Positions 42,575 through 51,431 of a DNA stretch of 64,000 nt are shown here, piece by piece. The position numbers and the translations under genes are program-made. This stretch comes from Microbacterium sp. cx-55 (lineage in GTDB: Bacteria; Actinomycetota; Actinomycetes; Actinomycetales; Microbacteriaceae), in contig NZ_CP088261.1 of NCBI RefSeq assembly GCF_021117345.1, forward strand, positions 2,294,001 through 2,358,000. Reading direction: 5' to 3'. A model generated the notes under the pieces. The model was not told the DNA's origin. It did no database searches and saw only the letters and a list, made by a program, of their open reading frames with translations. Every line of letters starts with the position of its first letter. The first letter of the stretch is position 1.

Positions 42575-44191
42575 TCAGTGGTCGGTCGCCTTCTCGGCGC
42601 CGAATCCCGTCAGCGATCGCACGTCCATCTCCGCAGCCTTGCGGGGGTCTTCGACCCGGCGAGACGTCACCGACCCGAGCCAGCCGAGGAAGAAGCCGAG
42701 CGGGATCGACACGATGCCGGGGTTGTTCAACGGCCAGATCGCCACGCCGACGTTCTTGAACACGCTCGTCTCCGTCCCCCAGAACACGGGCGACAGCACG
42801 ATGAGGATGATCGCCGCAGCGAGGCCGCCGTACATGCTCCACACCGCACCGCGGGTCGAGAACCGACGCCAGAACAGCGAGAACAAAATCGTCGGCAGGT
42901 TGGCCGATGCCGCCACCGCGAACGCGAGTGCCACGAGGAACGCGACGTTCTGACCCTGCACCCCGATCCCACCGATGATGGCGAGGATGCCGATGACGAT
43001 CACGGTCCGTCGCGCGACCTTCACCTCACCATCCGGCGGCACGTTGCCCTTCTTCACGACGCTCGCGTAGATGTCGTGAGCGAAGGATGCCGCGGCCGTG
43101 ATCGTGAGACCCGCCACCACCGCGAGGATCGTCGCGAAGGCGACCGCGGAGATGAAGCCGAGTAGCACCGGGCCTCCGAGGTAGAGCGCGAGGAGCGGCG
43201 CCGCGGAATTGACCCCGCCCGGGGCAGCCGCGATGGTCTCCGGCCCGACGAGCGCACCGGCGCCGTATCCGAGCACGAGGGTCAGCAGGTAGAAGAGGCC
43301 GATGAGCCAGATGGCCCAGACGACGGATCGCCGCGCCTCTTTCGCGGTGGGCACCGTATAGAAGCGCATCAGCACGTGCGGGAGTCCGGCCGTACCGAGC
43401 ACGAGAGCGATCGCCAGCGAGATGAAGTCCCACGGGTTCTTGCCGTACTGGAGTCCGGGGCCGAGCACCTTGTCACCCTGCGGCGACGCGGCGACCGCGC
43501 TCTCGAGGAGAGTGTTGAGGTTGAACCCGTTGATCGCCAGCACCCACACCGTCATCACGACCGCGCCGCCGATGAGCAGGAACGCCTTGACGATCTGCAC
43601 CCAGGTGGTTCCCTTCATTCCGCCGATCAACACGTAGACGATCATGAGGAGCCCCACCACGGCCACGACGATCGACTGACCGATCTTGTCGTTGATCCCG
43701 AGCAGCAGCGACACGAGGCCACCGGCGCCGGCCATCTGCGCGAGCAGATAGAAGAAGCACACGGCGAGTGTCGTGATGGCCGCCGCCATCCGGACCGGGC
43801 GCTCTTTGAGGCGGAAGGAAAGCACGTCGGCCATCGTGAATCGGCCGGTGTTGCGCATGAGTTCGGCGACGAGCAGCAGCGCGACCAGCCACGCCACGAG
43901 GAAGCCGATCGAATAGAGGAATCCGTCGTAGCCGTTGATGGCGATCGCGCCGCAGATACCGAGGAAGGATGCCGCCGACAGATAGTCGCCGGCGATGGCG
44001 AACCCGTTCTGCGGTCCGGTGAAAGAGCGGCCCGCGGCGTAGTAATCGGCTGCGGTCTTGTTGTTGCGTGATGCGCGAATGACGATGAACAACGTCACCG
44101 CCACGAACGCCGCGAAGATGGAGATATTCAGGACGGGGTCGTTCTCCACGGTCTGCACGGCCGTGTGGATGGCGCCGAATACGTCGTTCAT
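42575..44191 (-). CDS. Sodium:solute symporter, ActP/MctC-like (acetate/monocarboxylate)
   Basis: 538 residues, about 13 hydrophobic helices. SSS-family motifs AGRSFTGPQNGFAIAGDYLSAASFLG and the GLPHVLMRFYTVPTAKEARRS segment are characteristic of acetate permease ActP and corynebacterial MctC. The start overlaps the DUF485 gene stop by 4 bases. The DUF485-ActP pair is the standard arrangement, so acetate or similar short acids are the likely substrates, feeding acetyl-CoA synthetase. Confidence 0.92.
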   Translation of the reverse strand: MNDVFGAIHTAVQTVENDPVLNISIFAAFVAVTLFIVIRASRNNKTAADYYAAGRSFTGPQNGFAIAGDYLSAASFLGICGAIAINGYDGFLYSIGFLVAWLVALLLVAELMRNTGRFTMADVLSFRLKERPVRMAAAITTLAVCFFYLLAQMAGAGGLVSLLLGINDKIGQSIVVAVVGLLMIVYVLIGGMKGTTWVQIVKAFLLIGGAVVMTVWVLAINGFNLNTLLESAVAASPQGDKVLGPGLQYGKNPWDFISLAIALVLGTAGLPHVLMRFYTVPTAKEARRSVVWAIWLIGLFYLLTLVLGYGAGALVGPETIAAAPGGVNSAAPLLALYLGGPVLLGFISAVAFATILAVVAGLTITAAASFAHDIYASVVKKGNVPPDGEVKVARRTVIVIGILAIIGGIGVQGQNVAFLVALAFAVAASANLPTILFSLFWRRFSTRGAVWSMYGGLAAAIILIVLSPVFWGTETSVFKNVGVAIWPLNNPGIVSIPLGFFLGWLGSVTSRRVEDPRKAAEMDVRSLTGFGAEKATDH

Positions 44192-44541
44192 GCGTTGCCT
44201 CCGGTGCGACGCTCGAGGTCTTCACGGATTGCGCGTGACTGCGGGTCGAGTTTCTTGTTCGCGTATGCGACGTAGCCCATCGTGATGGCGAAGGTCGTCA
44301 CGAACTGCCCGAGTCCGAGCAGAAGCCCCACGGTGATGTCTCCCGATACGCGCTGCGACATGAATTCCCCCGCGAAGGAGGAGAGCAGCACGTAGGCGAA
44401 ATACCAGACGAGGAAGGCGATGGCGAGCGGGAACACGAAGCTCCGCTGACTCTTCTTCAACCTCTGGAACTGTTCGGACTCTTCGACCGCGATGTAGTCG
44501 ACACCGTCGTGCGATGCCGATCGATCATGCTCGTCAGTCAT
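44188..44541 (-). CDS. DUF485 membrane protein, partner of the symporter
   Basis: 117 residues. Two hydrophobic helices (FVFPLAIAFLVWYFAYVLLSSFA and VGLLLGLGQFVTTFAITMGYVAY) with the DUF485 motif FQRLKKSQRSFVFP. The frame is open further upstream, but ATG 44541 follows AGGAGG at 5 bases. Usually encoded directly before ActP-like symporters and thought to aid their assembly or activity. Confidence 0.92.
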   Translation of the reverse strand: MTDEHDRSASHDGVDYIAVEESEQFQRLKKSQRSFVFPLAIAFLVWYFAYVLLSSFAGEFMSQRVSGDITVGLLLGLGQFVTTFAITMGYVAYANKKLDPQSRAIREDLERRTGGNA

Positions 44542-44673
44542 GTGGCCTCCTTGCCTCATGGCGGTGGCGCATCGTTGCGCCGTCACCCCCGCGGCAGGTT
44601 CTTGCCCGGTGGTATGGTCGACGCTACGAAGACCGGCGACGATGCCGACACCTCCGGAAGTAGGTAGCGCAGC

Positions 44674-45531
44674 GTGGTGCACCTCGGCTCCATCAGCGGT
44701 CAGCAGCTCCTTTCTCGTGCCGTCCACGACCTCGTGCGACGCACGCGCTTTCCCGTGGCCTTCGGCGGACTCGTCGAAGATCACGCCGTCCGCGTGACGT
44801 CGATCGTCGGCGCGCGGGGGCGCAGTATCGAAGGCCTGATCGTCGAGAAAGCCCGCGGACTCGGGGGGCGCGCGCTGATCGAGGGGCGACCACGGCTGAC
44901 GCTCGACTACCGCACTGCGCGCGGCATCACCCACGACTACGACCGGGCGATCCTCGGCGAAGGGATCGCAACGCTGTTCGCGGTGCCGGTGGTCGCGGCC
45001 GGACGCGCGCGGGCGATGGTCTACTGCGGATCGTGGTCGGAATCGGCGGTCGACGAGGGCGCCGCTCGACCCGCGCTCCGGATCGCCGACGAGTTCGCCA
45101 CCGAACTCCGCATCCGGGATGAAGTGTCTCGCCGCCTCGACCAGGCGTCGTCGGGAACGGCCCCCGACGCGGACGGGCTCGACGGTGCCGCACGGGAAGA
45201 GGTGCGCGAGAGCTTCGCCGAACTGCGCAGCATCGCGGCGACCGTGACGGATGCGGAATTGCGCGCGCGCCTGACACATGTCGAGCAGCGCCTCGCCGCT
45301 GTCGCCCGCGGCGACGCCGCACCATCGGACCCGGCAGTGCAGCTGTCACCGCGCGAAGTGGATGTGCTCGCCTGCGCCGCGCTCGGCGCGACGAACTCGG
45401 AGATCGCCGCGGAGCTCGCGCTACGAGAAACGACGGTGAAGTCCTACCTCGGCGCCGCGATGTCGAAACTCGACGCGTCGACGCGGCACGCAGCGGTTGC
45501 AAAAGCGCGCCGCGCGGGCCTCCTCCCCTGA
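44674..45531 (+). CDS. LuxR-type regulator with GAF-like sensor domain
   Basis: 285 residues (284 if the second GTG at 44677 is used). The N-terminal two-thirds is GAF-like (FGGLVEDHAVRVTSIVGARG, LGGRALIEGRPRLTLDYRTA, GIATLFAVPVVAAGRARAM); a helical linker precedes the C-terminal LuxR HTH (QLSPREVDVLACAALGATNSEIAAELALRETTVKSYLGAAMSKL). Such regulators sit beside acetate/monocarboxylate uptake genes in several actinobacteria. Divergent from the DUF485-symporter pair, so control of that operon is likely. Confidence 0.87.
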   Translation: MVHLGSISGQQLLSRAVHDLVRRTRFPVAFGGLVEDHAVRVTSIVGARGRSIEGLIVEKARGLGGRALIEGRPRLTLDYRTARGITHDYDRAILGEGIATLFAVPVVAAGRARAMVYCGSWSESAVDEGAARPALRIADEFATELRIRDEVSRRLDQASSGTAPDADGLDGAAREEVRESFAELRSIAATVTDAELRARLTHVEQRLAAVARGDAAPSDPAVQLSPREVDVLACAALGATNSEIAAELALRETTVKSYLGAAMSKLDASTRHAAVAKARRAGLLP

Positions 45532-45689
45532 CCCACTCCCTTCACGCGCCACAGCTGCACGCTTTCCACGTCGTATTCCGCGCATTCACGACACAGGAAC
45601 CGGGGAATGCCGGGTGCGGAGAATGCGAAAAGCCATACCGCACAGGAAACGATGTTGTGCAATTCGGCAAGCGCTCATAATTTGCGCAC

Positions 45690-45695
45690 TAAGGT
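45690..45695 (+). promoter_or_regulatory. Leaderless -10 box of lsr2
   Basis: TAAGGT, 6 bases before ATG 45702; CATAAT 8 bases further upstream is an alternative. The 170-base region before lsr2 is AT-richer than average, suiting autoregulation. Confidence 0.45.
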
Positions 45696-45701
45696 GGCGA
45701 C

Positions 45702-46052
45702 ATGGCACGCAGAATTGTTCATCAGCTTGTAGACGACTTCGACGGATCGGTTCTCGAGGTGGGTGAGGGCGAGACCGTCCTTTTCTCCCTCGACGGCACC
45801 GCATATGAGATCGACCTGTCCAGCGAGAATGCGACCGCTCTTCGTGAGGCGTTCGCCCCGTACCTCTCCGCCGCACGCAGCGTCTCATCGTCGCGTTCTA
45901 GCGGGTCGAGCAGCGCGGGTCGCCCGCGTCGCCGCGCGGAGCAGCGCGACTACACCGAGATCCGCGCGTGGGCGAAGGCCAACGGGCACCAGGTCTCGGA
46001 GCGCGGTCGGGTTCCTTCCGCGGTGCTCGAGGCATACGACGCCGCGCACTGA
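45702..46052 (+). CDS. lsr2: Lsr2 nucleoid-associated protein
   Basis: 116 residues. The N-terminal dimerisation domain is MARRIVHQLVDDFDGS to AYEIDLSSENATALREAFAPY; after a Ser/Arg linker the DNA-binding domain has YTEIRAWAKANGHQVSERGRVPSAVLEAY, with the RGR AT-hook-like motif that enters the minor groove. Lsr2 is the actinobacterial H-NS analogue silencing AT-rich acquired DNA. Possible clients nearby are the AT-richer island at 56767-57962 and its own promoter. Confidence 0.96.
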   Translation: MARRIVHQLVDDFDGSVLEVGEGETVLFSLDGTAYEIDLSSENATALREAFAPYLSAARSVSSSRSSGSSSAGRPRRRAEQRDYTEIRAWAKANGHQVSERGRVPSAVLEAYDAAH

Positions 46053-46055
46053 CCG

Positions 46056-46099
46056 CAGTGTTCGCGCGCAGCCCGTTTGCGGTTGACGCGCGAGCACTG
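46056..46099. terminator. Hairpin between convergent lsr2 and membrane-protein gene
   Basis: 13-base arms CAGTGTTCGCGCG and CGCGCGAGCACTG, one mismatch, 18-base loop, just after the lsr2 stop. Confidence 0.6.
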
Positions 46100-46139
46100 A
46101 TCTGTTCGGAACGGGCACCCGGGTGTCGTGCGGGGGACC

Positions 46140-46922
46140 TCAGCGGCGGGCGCGCAGCGCATCCTCGACGCGGCGCACGGCCGCGACGCCACCCTCGGCG
46201 AGCGCGACGCGCTCCGCGGGGCGTTCGAGGTAGAACCGCACGATAGCCGCGACCTCGTTCGGATCAGAACCCAGCGCGAGCATCGGCGCGAGAACCGGGC
46301 GCCCTGCTCCCCCGCGCGGCACGAGCGACAGCTTCGCCACGGGGCCGGCGGCGACGCTCACGTCGGCGAGATCTTCCCAGCGCCAGTCCACGCCCGCGGA
46401 GCCCCGGATGCCGCGCAGCCGCTCGGTCGTCAACTCCAACCCGGCGGGCACCCGCACCCGCCACAGCTGCACCGCGAGAGTCACGAGCCCCAGGATCCCA
46501 AGCGCGTAAGGGGCGCGGGAGACGATGCCGCCCGACATCGTCGGAAGGCCCTGGGTGTCGACGACAAGCTGCGCGATCCCGGGAAGAAGAAGCGCGACCG
46601 CGACGGCGAACATCGGGAGGGTCGCTGCGGCGGGAGGAGCGAATCGCAGGCCGGCCGCATCCTCGTCCACGCGCACGACCCGGGGTTCGATCGCACCGAA
46701 CATGCGGTGGAGCGAGATGCCGATTGTCAGGATCGTGACCGCCAACGCGCCCATCACCAACCGGAATCCCCCTCGGCCATCGGCGACGGCGAGGAACGCC
46801 GGCAGCAGGGCGACCGCCGTCACCAGCCACGCCAATGCCCGCGGGTTCCGACCGTTCGGGTACACCGGCGCCCGCTGCCCGTCGGCGGGCAGCACCCGGG
46901 GACTCATCCGCTGCAGGCTCAT
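46140..46922 (-). CDS. Membrane protein with PH-like domain, last gene of the WXG operon
   Basis: 260 residues. Two N-terminal hydrophobic segments (LAWLVTAVALLPAFLAVADG, FRLVMGALAVTILTIGISL), two more (LPMFAVAVALLLPGIAQLVV, APYALGILGLVTLAVQLW), then a soluble bacterial-PH-like region (LELTTERLRGIRGSAGVDWRWEDLADVSVA). ATG 46922 is 8 bases after the stop of the WXG-like gene. Role unknown; a membrane partner or protector of the WXG-like protein is possible from context only. Confidence 0.7.
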   Translation of the reverse strand: MSLQRMSPRVLPADGQRAPVYPNGRNPRALAWLVTAVALLPAFLAVADGRGGFRLVMGALAVTILTIGISLHRMFGAIEPRVVRVDEDAAGLRFAPPAAATLPMFAVAVALLLPGIAQLVVDTQGLPTMSGGIVSRAPYALGILGLVTLAVQLWRVRVPAGLELTTERLRGIRGSAGVDWRWEDLADVSVAAGPVAKLSLVPRGGAGRPVLAPMLALGSDPNEVAAIVRFYLERPAERVALAEGGVAAVRRVEDALRARR

Positions 46923-46929
46923 TCGCTCA

Positions 46930-48096
46930 TCATCCCCCGGGCACCGGGCGAGAACGGGGCGAGGGAGGGGTGTATCCCTCGAGACGTGGCGGTCCGCCGG
47001 TGAAGAAGTCGTCGATCGTCTCACGGGAGTCCAGAGGCACCGCCGCTTCCCACAACCAGCGCGCGCCCGATCCGACGGCGATGCCGCCGACCACGACACC
47101 GCCGATGACCCAGCCGACCGGGTTGCTGCCGAGCGCGACCGCGATGCCGCCGGCAGCGGCGCCGCCGGCGAGCCCTCCCGCCGCCCCGCCCGCTGCCTCG
47201 GCGACACCGGAGCTGAGCGAACCGCCATCCGCCACATCCGAGGCGATCGAGACGACCTCGAGAACCGTGCCCGCGACGGGGATGACCTTCGCGAACCGCG
47301 AGACGCGACCGATCTGCTCGGCGATCTCTTCGGCACCCGCGGCCATCGCTCTCGGGTCGGCCGCCTCGGCTGCCGCACGAACCGCAGGGTTACCCGACCG
47401 CAGCTGGTTCCGGAAGGTCTCGGCCGAATCCTGCAGCGTGTCGTGCTGCGTGCGCCACTCGCCGAGGGTGTCGCTGTTGAACCGGTCGTAGCCGTCCAGC
47501 ACCGCACCGGCCAGATCGTCGTTGCCGGGCGCAGACAACGCGTCGACGGTTCCGGAGAGTTCTCGCAGCTCCTCGACCCGCTCGACGAGCGGAACGATGT
47601 TCTCACCGATCCAGACGTCCAGCTGACCCATGGTCGTTCCGACCTGGGTGCCGAGGTCGTTGTAGCTGGCGACCTTGTCGGTGTAGTCCTCGTACTCCTC
47701 GAGATCCTCGGCGGGAGCGCCGGGCGCCGGGCAGTACTGCAGATTCGTCGTCGGCGGGAAGACCGTGTCGCCCACGACCTGGAGGCCCACCTCCCCCGCC
47801 TGGAACAGAAGCGTCTCGAAGTCCTCCTGTGCGCGTTCGAGACGGTTCGCGTAGGCACGGAAGACCTCGGTCGCGTCGCCGAGGAACCCGGGAACGCCCA
47901 TCGCGCGGCTCCGAACCGTCCCGACCGTGTCACGCCAGGAACTGCCCGATTCTCCGGTCCAGTAGTAGTTCGAGTCGCTCCAGACGGCGGTCAGCTCGAC
48001 GTCCGTGTCGGTCATGCTCGATTTCACGGAGTCGAGCCAGTCCGCGACGGCACGCACGCTCTCCGGCGAGCCCGGCATCTTCACCTGGATCGACAT
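46930..48096 (-). CDS. WXG100-like secreted protein with glycine-zipper segment
   Basis: 388 residues. The N-terminal helical domain has a central W-T-G (46-48, SNYYWTGESGSSW), as in WXG100/LXG proteins exported by type VII systems. Residues 75-285 are helical and acidic. A glycine/alanine zipper (301-344, GGAAGGLAGGAAAGG and VGWVIGGVVVGGIAVGSG) is followed by only about 40 residues. Polymorphic toxins often place a toxin domain after such a segment; none is recognisable here. The start overlaps the stop of the preceding gene (TGATG). Confidence 0.72.
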   Translation of the reverse strand: MSIQVKMPGSPESVRAVADWLDSVKSSMTDTDVELTAVWSDSNYYWTGESGSSWRDTVGTVRSRAMGVPGFLGDATEVFRAYANRLERAQEDFETLLFQAGEVGLQVVGDTVFPPTTNLQYCPAPGAPAEDLEEYEDYTDKVASYNDLGTQVGTTMGQLDVWIGENIVPLVERVEELRELSGTVDALSAPGNDDLAGAVLDGYDRFNSDTLGEWRTQHDTLQDSAETFRNQLRSGNPAVRAAAEAADPRAMAAGAEEIAEQIGRVSRFAKVIPVAGTVLEVVSIASDVADGGSLSSGVAEAAGGAAGGLAGGAAAGGIAVALGSNPVGWVIGGVVVGGIAVGSGARWLWEAAVPLDSRETIDDFFTGGPPRLEGYTPPSPRSRPVPGG

Positions 48097-48392
48097 CAGC
48101 CCTCCAGCTCCGCCTCGAGGCCGGACAGGTCGTCGGCGATTTCCGCGTCCGCGGCCAAGGAATCCGCCAGTACCTCGTTTGTGATCGCGGCGATCAACCG
48201 CACCGCGCCGGCGTACTCGTTCGCCGCTTCCGCGCCGGCAGACGAGATGAAGCCGATCATGGCGGATGCGGCGCCTGCATCCGCCGGTCCCGGAATGTCG
48301 GCGAGAGCCGCGTCGAGGTCGTCGACGTAGGTCACGACGTCGCCCATCCGCCGTTCCATGTTGTCGCGGTCGATGTAGATCGGATCGCTCAT
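48096..48392 (-). CDS. Small helical partner protein of the WXG operon
   Basis: 98 residues, acidic, alpha-helical, about the size of an Esx/WXG100 protein but without a WXG motif: MSDPIYIDRDNMERRMGDVV, then Ala-rich helices. The size and the 1-base stop/start overlap with the next gene suggest a partner or chaperone for the WXG-like protein. Overlaps the upstream gene by 4 bases. Confidence 0.7.
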   Translation of the reverse strand: MSDPIYIDRDNMERRMGDVVTYVDDLDAALADIPGPADAGAASAMIGFISSAGAEAANEYAGAVRLIAAITNEVLADSLAADAEIADDLSGLEAELEG

Positions 48393-48706
48393 GCGAGACG
48401 CCCGTCGACGATCTGGGTGAACGGGATGTCGAGATCGAACGCGACAACGTCGAATGGCTGACCCTCACGGATGGTGCCGAGTTCGGAGGTCATCAGCAGC
48501 ATCCACGGCTGGTTCTTGCCGCACTTGTCAGCGAGGCGATCGAGCGCCGTGTACGCGAGGAGTCCGCGGCGACCGTCGGCGAGCTTTCGCACGACGGCCA
48601 TCTGCCCCTCGCTCTCGGGGTTGTCGATCAGCGGCAGATAGAGCGCCGGCGGCACGATGACCTCCGGCTGCTCGATATGTGCGTCTTCTCGGATCCAGCG
48701 CGCCAT
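48389..48706 (-). CDS. SAV_915/SseB-like family protein, first gene of the WXG operon
   Basis: 105 residues: PEVIVPPALYLPLIDNPESEGQ and GLLAYTALDRLADKCGKNQPWMLL match the SAV_915 family, related to SseB-like domains, which are frequent next to WXG-type genes in actinobacteria. Function unknown. ATG 48706 has a purine-rich AGGTGGGGGG upstream, and a TAGACT -10 box about 34 bases upstream. Confidence 0.8.
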   Translation of the reverse strand: MARWIREDAHIEQPEVIVPPALYLPLIDNPESEGQMAVVRKLADGRRGLLAYTALDRLADKCGKNQPWMLLMTSELGTIREGQPFDVVAFDLDIPFTQIVDGRLA

Positions 48707-48723
48707 CCGGTTCCCCCCACCTC

Positions 48724-48745
48724 GACTCGTGTGCCGACGAGTCTA
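48724..48745 (-). promoter_or_regulatory. Promoter -10 and candidate operator of the WXG operon
   Basis: TAGACT on the minus strand (48745-48740) overlaps the perfect inverted repeat GACTCGT-GTGCCG-ACGAGTC (48724-48743). A regulator bound there would block transcription start. Binding is inferred. Confidence 0.5.
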
Positions 48746-48866
48746 ACCAGGGCGTGCGGCCCGGAAGACCCCCTGTGCACGAAGCGTGCACCGTCGGCAA
48801 GTCCGCGCGCGCAGGTGCGCGGACCGCCTAGCGTTGCAGTACCACCTCCTCTTCCGAAGGGATCTG

Positions 48867-51134
48867 ATGAGCGACTCCGAGGACCAGCTGCCGGACGAGA
48901 TCAGCTACGACGAACAGCGGTATCCCGCTCGTCCGCGTCGGCTCCGTCCCCGCGATCAGCTGAAGCGGAGTGCGGTCAAACGCTTCACGGCCGACCCGCG
49001 CACCGCGAACGGCACGAACCCGGCGTACGTCGAGTGGCTGGTGCGTCAGTCGATGCTGAAGGATGCGGACGTGCTCGGCCGTCAGCTCTCCGGTCAGCCG
49101 TCGATGTGGCGAAACCCCTATGCGCGCCCGGATGCGCGCCGCGCGATCGAGACCACGAACGTCTGGTTCACGGCCTACCCGATCTCGCTCATCACCCGCC
49201 CCGGTGAATCGTTCCTGCAGTCGCTCGGCGACGAGGCCCTGTGGGAGGCGTTCGAGGCGATCGGCATCACCGGCATCCACACCGGTCCGGTCAAGCGCGC
49301 CGGCGGCATCTCCGGATGGCAGGAAACGCCGAGCGTCGACGGTCACTTCGACCGCATCAGCACGCAGATCGACCCCGAGTTCGGCGATGAGAACGCCTTC
49401 CGCCGCCTCGCGGACGTGGCCGATGCGCACGGCGGCAGCGTCATCGACGACATCGTTCCCGGCCACACGGGCAAGGGCGCGGACTTCCGTCTCGCCGAGA
49501 TGGCGTACAAGGACTACCCCGGGATCTACCACATGGTGGAGATCCCGCCGGAGGACTGGAGCCTTTTGCCGGATGTGCCGGAGGGGCACGATTCGGTCAA
49601 CCTCGATCGCGACCGGGAGCGCGAGCTGAGCGAGCGCGGCTACATCATCGGCGAGCTGCAGCGCGTCATCTTCTATACGCCCGGTGTGAAAGAGACGAAC
49701 TGGAGCGCGACCTCCCCCGTCATCGGTCCGGATGGTGTCGAGCGCCGCTGGGTGTACCTGCACTACTTCAAGGAGGGCCAGCCGTCGATCAACTGGCTCG
49801 ACCCCACTTTCTCGGGCATGAAGCTGGTCATCGGCGATGCCCTGCACTCGCTCGGCGACCTCGGCACGAGTGCGCTGCGCCTGGACGCGAACGGCTTCCT
49901 CGGTGTGGAGAAGAGCGCGGAGGGTCTGCCGGCCTGGTCGGAGGGGCACCCGCTGTCGCAGGCCGCGAACCACATCATCGCCGGCATGGTGCGAAAGGTC
50001 GGCGGCTTCACCTTCCAAGAGCTCAACCTGACGATGGAAGACATCCGCGACACGGCGGCCGTCGGCGCAGACCTCTCTTATGACTTCGTGACGCGTCCCG
50101 GCTACCACCACGCGCTCGCGACCGGCGACACCGAGTTCTTGCGCCTCGCGCTCACCACATCGCTCGCGACCGGAGTCGAGCCGGCCCAGCTCGTGCACGG
50201 GATGCAGAACCACGACGAACTGACCTACGAGCTCGTGCACTGGGCGACCACGCACCACGAGGACGTGTTCCCGTTCCGACACGGCGAGATCACCGGCGGC
50301 GAGCTCGCGCGGCTCGTGCGCGCGGAGCTGACCGAGGTCCTCACCGTCCGCGCCGACTACAACCTGGTTTTCACGCAGAACGGCATCGCGTGCACGACGG
50401 CGTCGCTGATCGCGGCGACGCAGGGCTTCGAGCGGCTCGGAGACATCACCCCGGATGCGGTCTCCGGCATTCGGGCCGCGCACCTGCTGCTCGCGAAGTA
50501 CAACGCCTGGCAGCCCGGTGTGTTCGCGCTCTCCGGCTGGGACCTCACCGGGTCGCTGACGCTGCCGGCCGGTGAGGTCGCAGGACTCATCGCCTCGGGC
50601 GACACCCGCTGGATCGAGCGCGGCGCGCACGACCTGCTCGACGTCGCTCCCGAGGCGACGCGCTCGCTCGCCGGCGTACCGCGCGCGCAGGCGCTCTACG
50701 GACCGCTTCCCGACCAGCTCGGCGACCCGGACTCGTTCGCCTCGCGACTTGGCGGGCTTCTCCGCATCCGCGAAGAGTCGGACATCGCGATCGCGTCGCA
50801 GATCGACATCCCGCAGGTGGCGCACCCGAGCATGCTCGTGATGGTGCATCGCCTCGACGGCGGGGATGCGGCGAAGCGCGACGCGGCGATCCAGATCACC
50901 GTGCTCAACTTCTCGGCCGAGGCCATCGATGGCACGGTGCGCTCGGAGAGCCTCGTGCCGCGCTCCCCCGTCACCGATGCCGAGAGCGGCGAGAACGTCG
51001 GGCGCGTGGACGATCTGCAGAGCTTCCCGCTGCACCTCGGCCCGTACGAGGGACGGTTCCTCGTGCTCGGCGAACCCGAGGTGGAGGAATTCCACCCGAT
51101 CACCCGGGCGATGCCGATCATTACGGGCGTCTGA
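48867..51134 (+). CDS. GH13 alpha-amylase-family enzyme (trehalose synthase/alpha-glucosidase-like)
   Basis: 755 residues. Four GH13 regions are intact: [21 protein letters not shown] (nucleophile Asp340), [11 protein letters not shown] (acid/base Glu385) and GMQNHDELT (Asp450). It has an N-terminal extension of about 90 residues and a C-terminal all-beta domain. Similar large proteins are annotated as maltose alpha-D-glucosyltransferase or alpha-amylase; the exact reaction is unsure. ATG 48867 follows GAAGGGAT. It is a cytoplasmic protein with no signal peptide. Confidence 0.85.
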   Translation: MSDSEDQLPDEISYDEQRYPARPRRLRPRDQLKRSAVKRFTADPRTANGTNPAYVEWLVRQSMLKDADVLGRQLSGQPSMWRNPYARPDARRAIETTNVWFTAYPISLITRPGESFLQSLGDEALWEAFEAIGITGIHTGPVKRAGGISGWQETPSVDGHFDRISTQIDPEFGDENAFRRLADVADAHGGSVIDDIVPGHTGKGADFRLAEMAYKDYPGIYHMVEIPPEDWSLLPDVPEGHDSVNLDRDRERELSERGYIIGELQRVIFYTPGVKETNWSATSPVIGPDGVERRWVYLHYFKEGQPSINWLDPTFSGMKLVIGDALHSLGDLGTSALRLDANGFLGVEKSAEGLPAWSEGHPLSQAANHIIAGMVRKVGGFTFQELNLTMEDIRDTAAVGADLSYDFVTRPGYHHALATGDTEFLRLALTTSLATGVEPAQLVHGMQNHDELTYELVHWATTHHEDVFPFRHGEITGGELARLVRAELTEVLTVRADYNLVFTQNGIACTTASLIAATQGFERLGDITPDAVSGIRAAHLLLAKYNAWQPGVFALSGWDLTGSLTLPAGEVAGLIASGDTRWIERGAHDLLDVAPEATRSLAGVPRAQALYGPLPDQLGDPDSFASRLGGLLRIREESDIAIASQIDIPQVAHPSMLVMVHRLDGGDAAKRDAAIQITVLNFSAEAIDGTVRSESLVPRSPVTDAESGENVGRVDDLQSFPLHLGPYEGRFLVLGEPEVEEFHPITRAMPIITGV

Positions 51135-51196
51135 GCGCCGGGCGCCGCCCGGACTTAAGCACGGCGCGGGCCCTTTTGCCGAACGGGGTCGGCGGG

Positions 51197-51202
51197 TACC
51201 GT
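51197..51202 (+). promoter_or_regulatory. Leaderless -10 box
   Basis: TACCGT, 7 bases before ATG 51210. Confidence 0.5.
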
Positions 51203-51209
51203 ATCTGCC

Positions 51210-51416
51210 ATGCAACGTGAGACCGATGAGGCTTCGCAGATCGACGCCGTCGTCCACCGTCTGGGCGAACGTTTTCCCGATATCGATCCCCCGGTCATCG
51301 AGGCCGCGGTGTCGTCGAGTCTGAGAGATCTCGCCGCCGCACGCGTGCGTGATTTCGTGCCGGTACTCGCGGAGCGTTCGGCGAAGCAGAAGCTTCGGCT
51401 CCAGGCGTCGGCGTAA
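51210..51416 (+). CDS. Three-helix bundle (DUF3562-like) protein, 68 residues
   Basis: A 68-residue helical protein resembling the three-helix-bundle dimerisation family: VVHRLGERFPDIDPPVIEAAVSS then a second helix (LRDLAAARVRDFVPVLAERSAKQ). Family function is unknown. Leaderless-type start; 15 bases before the GH76 gene, so possibly co-transcribed with it. Confidence 0.78.
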   Translation: MQRETDEASQIDAVVHRLGERFPDIDPPVIEAAVSSSLRDLAAARVRDFVPVLAERSAKQKLRLQASA

Positions 51417-51431
51417 CGCGGCGGTAGCAGC

